Below are positions 59,882 to 64,000 of a stretch of 64,000 bases of DNA, piece after piece. The stretch is taken from positions 283,836 through 347,835 of the forward strand of contig NZ_JAOTPL010000001.1 of the NCBI RefSeq assembly GCF_025631005.1, read 5' to 3'. The translations under genes and the position numbers were made by a program. The first letter of the stretch is position 1, and every line of letters starts with the position of its first letter. The notes beneath the pieces were generated by a model. It did not search any database and was not told the DNA's origin. It saw only the letters and a list, made by a program, of their open reading frames with translations. Origin of the DNA: Haoranjiania flava (GTDB taxonomy: Bacteria; Bacteroidota; Bacteroidia; Chitinophagales; Chitinophagaceae).

Positions 59882-62386
59882 TTACTTTATTTTACTATGG
59901 ATATAATCTATCTGTTGCTGTATAGCCGCCGGGTCGGGAGCTGATGCTTTTTTTATCAGCTTCTGCTTTGCCATCTCTTTCAAAAAGTTGTAGACGGCTT
60001 CTTTGTAAGAAGGGTAATTGCCAGCTATTGTTTCCGTAAATTTCAATACCTCATCTAAAGCCGATTTGAATTTATCAGCATCTGTAAGGCTGAGCATGTA
60101 AGCCATAAAATCAAAAGTGTACTCTGCCTTATCGCTCATATTGCGCATCTCTTTATAGTCATTAAATACCTCATCAAAGTCTGCCTCTGTCCTGTTGAGC
60201 ATATCTAACCTGTCAATAGCAACTTTAAGTTTTCCTTTGGCATCTTTCTTCAATTCCGGCAATAAGGATATAGCCTTTTCTTTGTTTACCATTGAAAGCG
60301 CCTGCAAGGCTGCACCCGAAACGCTGTAGGAAGAATCATTTACATTGGCAAGAAACACAGGTTCGTATTTCGGATTGCGTGTATAACTCAGTATATCAAT
60401 TGCCGCAGCACGCGTAGGCCGATGCTTATCTGTACGCGCCATATTTTCTATTTTGGCATAGGCTGCTTCGTTGAGCATTTTGGGATCTATGCTGTAAAGA
60501 ATGTACTTGCGGATCACATAACTTGGATCTGTCATGCCGCTGTTGACCAGAAAGTCCAGCGCTCCTGCCTGCCTGATGTTGTTGAGGGCGTATTCCACCG
60601 CCTCCCTCCTGTCCTGGAAATTGCCTGCATTTTTGTACTGGTAAATATACTGTTCCAAAGTTTTCTGATCATTGCTGGTGGCTACCAGTATTTTCTCTGC
60701 ATCTACATTTACCAGTTGCGGCTTTTGGGTTACAGGAAAAGTAAATGCCTGGCGGGCTTTATCCATCCACACGCGATGCCTTGTTTTTTTACCGGGTTCG
60801 TGTATATCTATATCCAACGGGAGCCTGAAAACGGGTGCATTTTTTTGTTTTTGCTCAATAGTTACCGTAACTGTATTCGGCTGGTATGCATAGGAAATAT
60901 CCAGTTGCGGATGACCGTTGCCATAATACCATTGATTGAAAAACCAGTTCATATCCTTTCCGGTAACTTCTTCTATTGCCAGCCGGAGATCGTGCGCTTC
61001 TACGCTGCCGAACTTATGTTTTACCAGCAGCCTGTTGAGCGAAGTAAAGAAGGCATCATCGCCAATGAGGTGGCGCAACATATGCAGGATATTGCCGCCC
61101 TTGTTGTAGCTGACGGCATCAAACATATCTTCGTTATTGCTGTAGTGAAAGCGTACAAGATTTTTTCTGAAGTTGCCGCCCATAAGGTAACCCTGGAAGT
61201 CTTCGTGCAAGTGAGCATCGGCAGATTCTTTTCCGTATTTGTACTCGCGCCATAGGTACTCGCTGTAATTGGCAAAGCTCTCATTCATGGTCAGGTTGCT
61301 CCAGCTCTCTGCAGTAACATAGTTGCCAAACCAATGATGAAATAGCTCATGTGCAATCACATCTTCCCACACGTTGCCATCTACCAGCTCCCGCGCATTC
61401 TGCTGTGCCGATTCGCGGTGCAGCGTGGCAGTAGTATTCTCCATGGCGCCGCTCACGAAATCTCTTCCCACCATTTGTGCATATTTTGGCCAGGGATATT
61501 CCACGCCTGTTTTTTTAGAGAAGAAAGCCATCATTTCAGGTGTAAGCCCGAAAATTTGTTTAGCGTATGGCGCGTATTCTTTTTCTACGTAGTAGTCTAC
61601 CGGGATGTTTTTATATTTATCTTTTATCACGGCAAAATCACCCACGCCGATAAAAACAAGATACGGCGCATGTGGCAGGTCCATCTTCCAGGTATCTGTG
61701 CGGGTACCGTCTGTATTTTTTTTAGAAGCAGTCATTAACCCGTTGGATAAAGTTACGTATTTACCTGGCACTGTAAGCGTGATCTCCTGGGTTGTTTTCT
61801 GGTTAGGCTTATCAATGGTCGGGAACCAGGCGCTGTTGTGCTCGGTTTCGCCCTGCGTCCAGATCTGCGTAGGCTTATTTTTATCTTCCCCTTTGGGGTT
61901 GATGAAATACAAACCTTTATCATCTGTGATTGCAGAGCTGCCGCCACCTTTGGGAAGTTCATCCGGCTTGGCAATGTATTTTATGGCAATGGTATATGTC
62001 TGGTCGTTTTTATAAGTTCTTCCCAGGCTGATCCTCAGCTGTTTTTTATCGTAAGCATATTTCAAGGGTGTGTCTTTACCATTTGCGAAAAGGCTCACTT
62101 CCTGTATATCCATTCCTTTGGCATCCAGTGTAAGGCTGTCTGTAGGGTAGAAATAGGGCTTCAGCGTTAACCATGCTTTACCGATCACGTATGATTTGCT
62201 GTAATCAAATTTTAAATCGAGTTTGGTATGCACCAGTGCGTTAATCTTTTCGGGAGACTCGCGGTATTGCTGCTTCCAGGAAGTGTCTGAAGATGAGGTG
62301 ACAATAATGTCTTCACGGATATCTTCAAGCTGTGCATTGGCAGAGAAAATAAAAAGCAAAAAAGCAACAGAGAGCAACTTTCTCAT
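59882..62386 (-). CDS. M1 family aminopeptidase, secreted
   Basis: Zinc aminopeptidase that trims N-terminal residues, likely periplasmic. Signal peptide about 1-18 (ending SANAQ). The gluzincin site is HELFHHWFGN (HExxH) with the third zinc ligand Glu in TMNESFANYSEYLW, and the exopeptidase motif is GAMEN. The C-terminal half carries HEAT-like helical repeats (about 560-770). At 834 aa it matches Bacteroidota M1 enzymes with the DUF3458-free layout. It stands alone. Confidence 0.94.
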   Translation of the reverse strand: MRKLLSVAFLLFIFSANAQLEDIREDIIVTSSSDTSWKQQYRESPEKINALVHTKLDLKFDYSKSYVIGKAWLTLKPYFYPTDSLTLDAKGMDIQEVSLFANGKDTPLKYAYDKKQLRISLGRTYKNDQTYTIAIKYIAKPDELPKGGGSSAITDDKGLYFINPKGEDKNKPTQIWTQGETEHNSAWFPTIDKPNQKTTQEITLTVPGKYVTLSNGLMTASKKNTDGTRTDTWKMDLPHAPYLVFIGVGDFAVIKDKYKNIPVDYYVEKEYAPYAKQIFGLTPEMMAFFSKKTGVEYPWPKYAQMVGRDFVSGAMENTTATLHRESAQQNARELVDGNVWEDVIAHELFHHWFGNYVTAESWSNLTMNESFANYSEYLWREYKYGKESADAHLHEDFQGYLMGGNFRKNLVRFHYSNNEDMFDAVSYNKGGNILHMLRHLIGDDAFFTSLNRLLVKHKFGSVEAHDLRLAIEEVTGKDMNWFFNQWYYGNGHPQLDISYAYQPNTVTVTIEQKQKNAPVFRLPLDIDIHEPGKKTRHRVWMDKARQAFTFPVTQKPQLVNVDAEKILVATSNDQKTLEQYIYQYKNAGNFQDRREAVEYALNNIRQAGALDFLVNSGMTDPSYVIRKYILYSIDPKMLNEAAYAKIENMARTDKHRPTRAAAIDILSYTRNPKYEPVFLANVNDSSYSVSGAALQALSMVNKEKAISLLPELKKDAKGKLKVAIDRLDMLNRTEADFDEVFNDYKEMRNMSDKAEYTFDFMAYMLSLTDADKFKSALDEVLKFTETIAGNYPSYKEAVYNFLKEMAKQKLIKKASAPDPAAIQQQIDYIHSKIK

Positions 62387-62571
62387 AGAATAATGATTTT
62401 CACGTAAAAATAGCAGAAAAAATTATTGTTGCCTAATGAGTATAGAAGCAGTATGCATCTCCTTTAATTTGATCATGATTATAATTCTAATATTAGGCAT
62501 CCTTAACGTGGTTATCCAGATGTTGTAATCAATATAATAATTGGTTGTTGATAAAGCAATCCCATGCATTA

Positions 62572-63045
62572 TTACCTGCCATTTACAAAATCAATAAGAT
62601 ATTGGCTTTCCAATAGATTGCCTGTAAAATATCCTTTCTGTTCATATTCATAGTCTGTTATTTTGATATGCTGAACCCGGTTTCCTTTCTTTGCTGCCCT
62701 GTTGCTTACCATAGTTTTATAATTCAATAAGTACGCGCTTTCCGGATGCTCCCTGTGCTCAAAAGTTTTCTCTGTAATCATCTGTTCCAGGGCGCTTAAA
62801 CTTAGTTTATTTTCTACTATTTGTTTTATATAAAAATATATTGCCTTCGCGTCATTTAAAGATAATAACTTTAAAATATACTCCCAGCCGATCATGTTTG
62901 ATACATATACAGCGCCTTCTACATCAGGAAACAACTTAGCAAATTGTACCATAGCCGTCAATTGCTCTTCTGAAAAACTCTTATAGTATTTCGTTAAGAC
63001 ATTGCCTGCTTTCGCTAAGCATATTTGTTCATTGTTATTATTCAA
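62572..63045 (-). pseudogene. DUF1016_N-like fragment, second half of domain B plus C-terminal tail
   Basis: 157 codons. The start codon is only a TTG overlapping the TGA of the upstream ORF (63042-63045). The sequence begins mid-domain: KYYKSFSEEQLTAMVQFAKL, FPD and WEYILKLLSLNDAKAIYFYI resemble the second half of the DUF1016 N-terminal domain. It ends FTGNLLESQYLIDFVNGR, where the nuclease domain of YhcG-like proteins would begin; that domain is missing. With its neighbours it looks like one frameshifted gene. Confidence 0.6.
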
Positions 63046-63563
63046 CTGTTTTCAACTTCCCAATACAGCATATTCAGCATTAAATTGAATGCGCTAATCC
63101 GGCTGACTCTGTGCTCTTCTATTAATGCAGACACAGCCTTATATAAATCATCTTCTGCCTGTGGCATTCTGGTATTACCGCTACCTTTTAACAGTGCATG
63201 ATATTGTGAAAATGACTTTTTAAAAAGATCAGGCTTGCAGGCATCATTTAATTTTACTAAAGCTGCATTCGCCAGCGCTTTATCTAAAGCCGCGTATTCC
63301 TGTTTGATGTGCGACTTAATTTTATCCGCTTCCAGGCCATCATTAAAAACCTGCTCAAACAGATTCTCTGAAATCTTTTTTAGTTGCCTTATATCCAGAC
63401 TTTGTTGCAACATAACGGATAAATAATACGCGCTTGCCATATCATTTTCAACATCAAGTAAAATACGCAGATGCGCCCAACTTAATAAAGGAATATATTT
63501 TTGAACGAATGAAAAATCAGGAAATTTTTCTGCAAACTGCTGCATTCTGCTTAACTCTTTCAC
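63042..63563 (-). pseudogene. DUF1016_N-like fragment, end of domain A and start of domain B
   Basis: 173 codons. Begins at LSRMQQFAEKFPDFSFVQ and LLSWAHLRILLDVENDM (second half of one DUF1016_N-like domain). It ends DDLYKAVSALIEEHRVSR with SAFNLMLNMLYWEVE, the first half of a second such domain. The open frame extends upstream of 63563 as LIAAYGACFAVKE to 63593, meeting the 58-codon ORF. Neither end coincides with a domain edge, so it reads as the middle of a longer gene. Confidence 0.6.
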
Positions 63564-63589
63564 AGCGAAACAGGCGCCATACGCTGCTA

Positions 63590-63766
63590 TTAATTTTTTG
63601 ATAACTTAAGTACAGCTTCCTTCGCGGATCGTGCCTTTTCTGGTTTTTGGATAAAAGTTTTCAGCATACAGCCTATCTCCCAAAACAATGTTATGAGATG
63701 AATATGTGCAGTTCTTTTTATTTCGTAAGATCTTCTATTGATGATCTCTTCCAGCGCATGTTGCAT
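63590..63766 (-). pseudogene. DUF1016_N-like fragment, first half of domain A
   Basis: 58 codons: MQHALEEIINRRSYEIKRTA then HIHLITLFWEIGCMLK, matching the start of DUF1016_N (LI..AR..A...N..LI.LYWEIG). It stops at 63590-63592 just after six A (minus strand). A -1 step there, at A_AAA_AAT in the correct phase, joins it to the next ORF with the domain restored. Confidence 0.6.
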
Positions 63767-63807
63767 TCCGGCTTTTACTTTTTGATTCCTGGTTTAGACT
63801 TTGTTGT

Positions 63808-64000
63808 TTAATTATCATTATCCCAATCTACAATTATATCTGCAACAATACCTGTACTATATTATTGGGCAGCCCCTGTTCGCCACTGGCCAGCGTATTG
63901 ACCACTACTAAAAATCTGATCTGACGATGTTCTATTTAGCGGGGTTACCCACTTTATTTCAAAATTATAGGAACCAAAATCTTCCATATATTCCGGTTTG
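63808..64000 (-). CDS. 3' end of an unidentified minus-strand gene, cut by the window edge
   Basis: The frame is open from the right edge: KPEYMEDFGSYNFEIKW, NRTSSDQIFSSGQYAGQWRT, GAAQ then TAA at 63862-63864. The same frame continues with YSTGIVADIIVDWDNDN to a second stop at 63808-63810. The continuation looks protein-like, so the TAA may be a nonsense change. Not recognised; only about 45 codons are visible before the first stop. Confidence 0.45.

Overview
This 64 kb window is chromosomal DNA from a member of the Bacteroidota, most likely of the Chitinophagaceae type. The evidence is: promoters of the form TAnnTTTG, AT-rich leaders without Shine-Dalgarno sequences, a TonB-dependent receptor, a bacteriophytochrome/heme oxygenase pair, secreted GH95 and GH36 glycosidases, and a long SecA with a C-terminal zinc motif. 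The assignment is inference from gene content; no rRNA lies in the window.

Layout. 1-9 kb: double-SWIM SNF2 helicase, tyrS, a HipA-like kinase overlapping a DUF3037 gene, a Fur-family regulator, a SCO1-like protein, a MerC-like membrane protein and a monofunctional transglycosylase. 9-18 kb: kdsB, then a long minus-strand block (response regulator, histidine kinase, alpha/beta hydrolase, DUF4105 protein, carbonic anhydrase, fabG, tatC, gdhA). 18-28 kb, plus strand: serS, an FtsE-like ATPase, a DPP-IV-type peptidase, a membrane pyrophosphatase and a GH95 fucosidase. 28-42 kb: tRNA-Arg(CCG), pepT, gcvT, bacteriophytochrome plus heme oxygenase, a GNAT acetyltransferase, typA, two S66 LD-carboxypeptidases, a LacI regulator, a Sua5/YrdC protein and an e(P4)-like acid phosphatase. 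42-52 kb, plus strand: dedA, secA, a small leader ORF, a BtuB-like receptor, bioB and a GH36 galactosidase. 52-64 kb: a complete insertion sequence inside a small membrane-protein gene, then pyrG, rsmG, a META-domain lipoprotein, pyruvate dehydrogenase E2, an M1 aminopeptidase and a frameshifted DUF1016-like gene at the right edge.

Most genes are housekeeping. The parts not explained by ordinary gene annotation are: (1) a family of 60-80 bp palindromic units in tandem arrays at three places (9.15-9.32, 31.16-31.62 and 35.28-35.65 kb), in two alternating subtypes with compensating stem changes; (2) a perfect 17-bp palindrome between divergent promoters beside a Fur-family gene; (3) a small ORF ahead of the BtuB-like receptor that overlaps it by ATGA, has a terminator-like hairpin inside its coding sequence and carries three Cys codons just upstream of that hairpin; (4) an IS insertion with a 6-bp target duplication, whose removal restores the host gene exactly; (5) a tandem DUF1016_N-like gene broken at two -1 frame steps, one on a slippery A_AAA_AAT.

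All calls come from reading the sequence and from memory of protein families. No database search or folding program was run.
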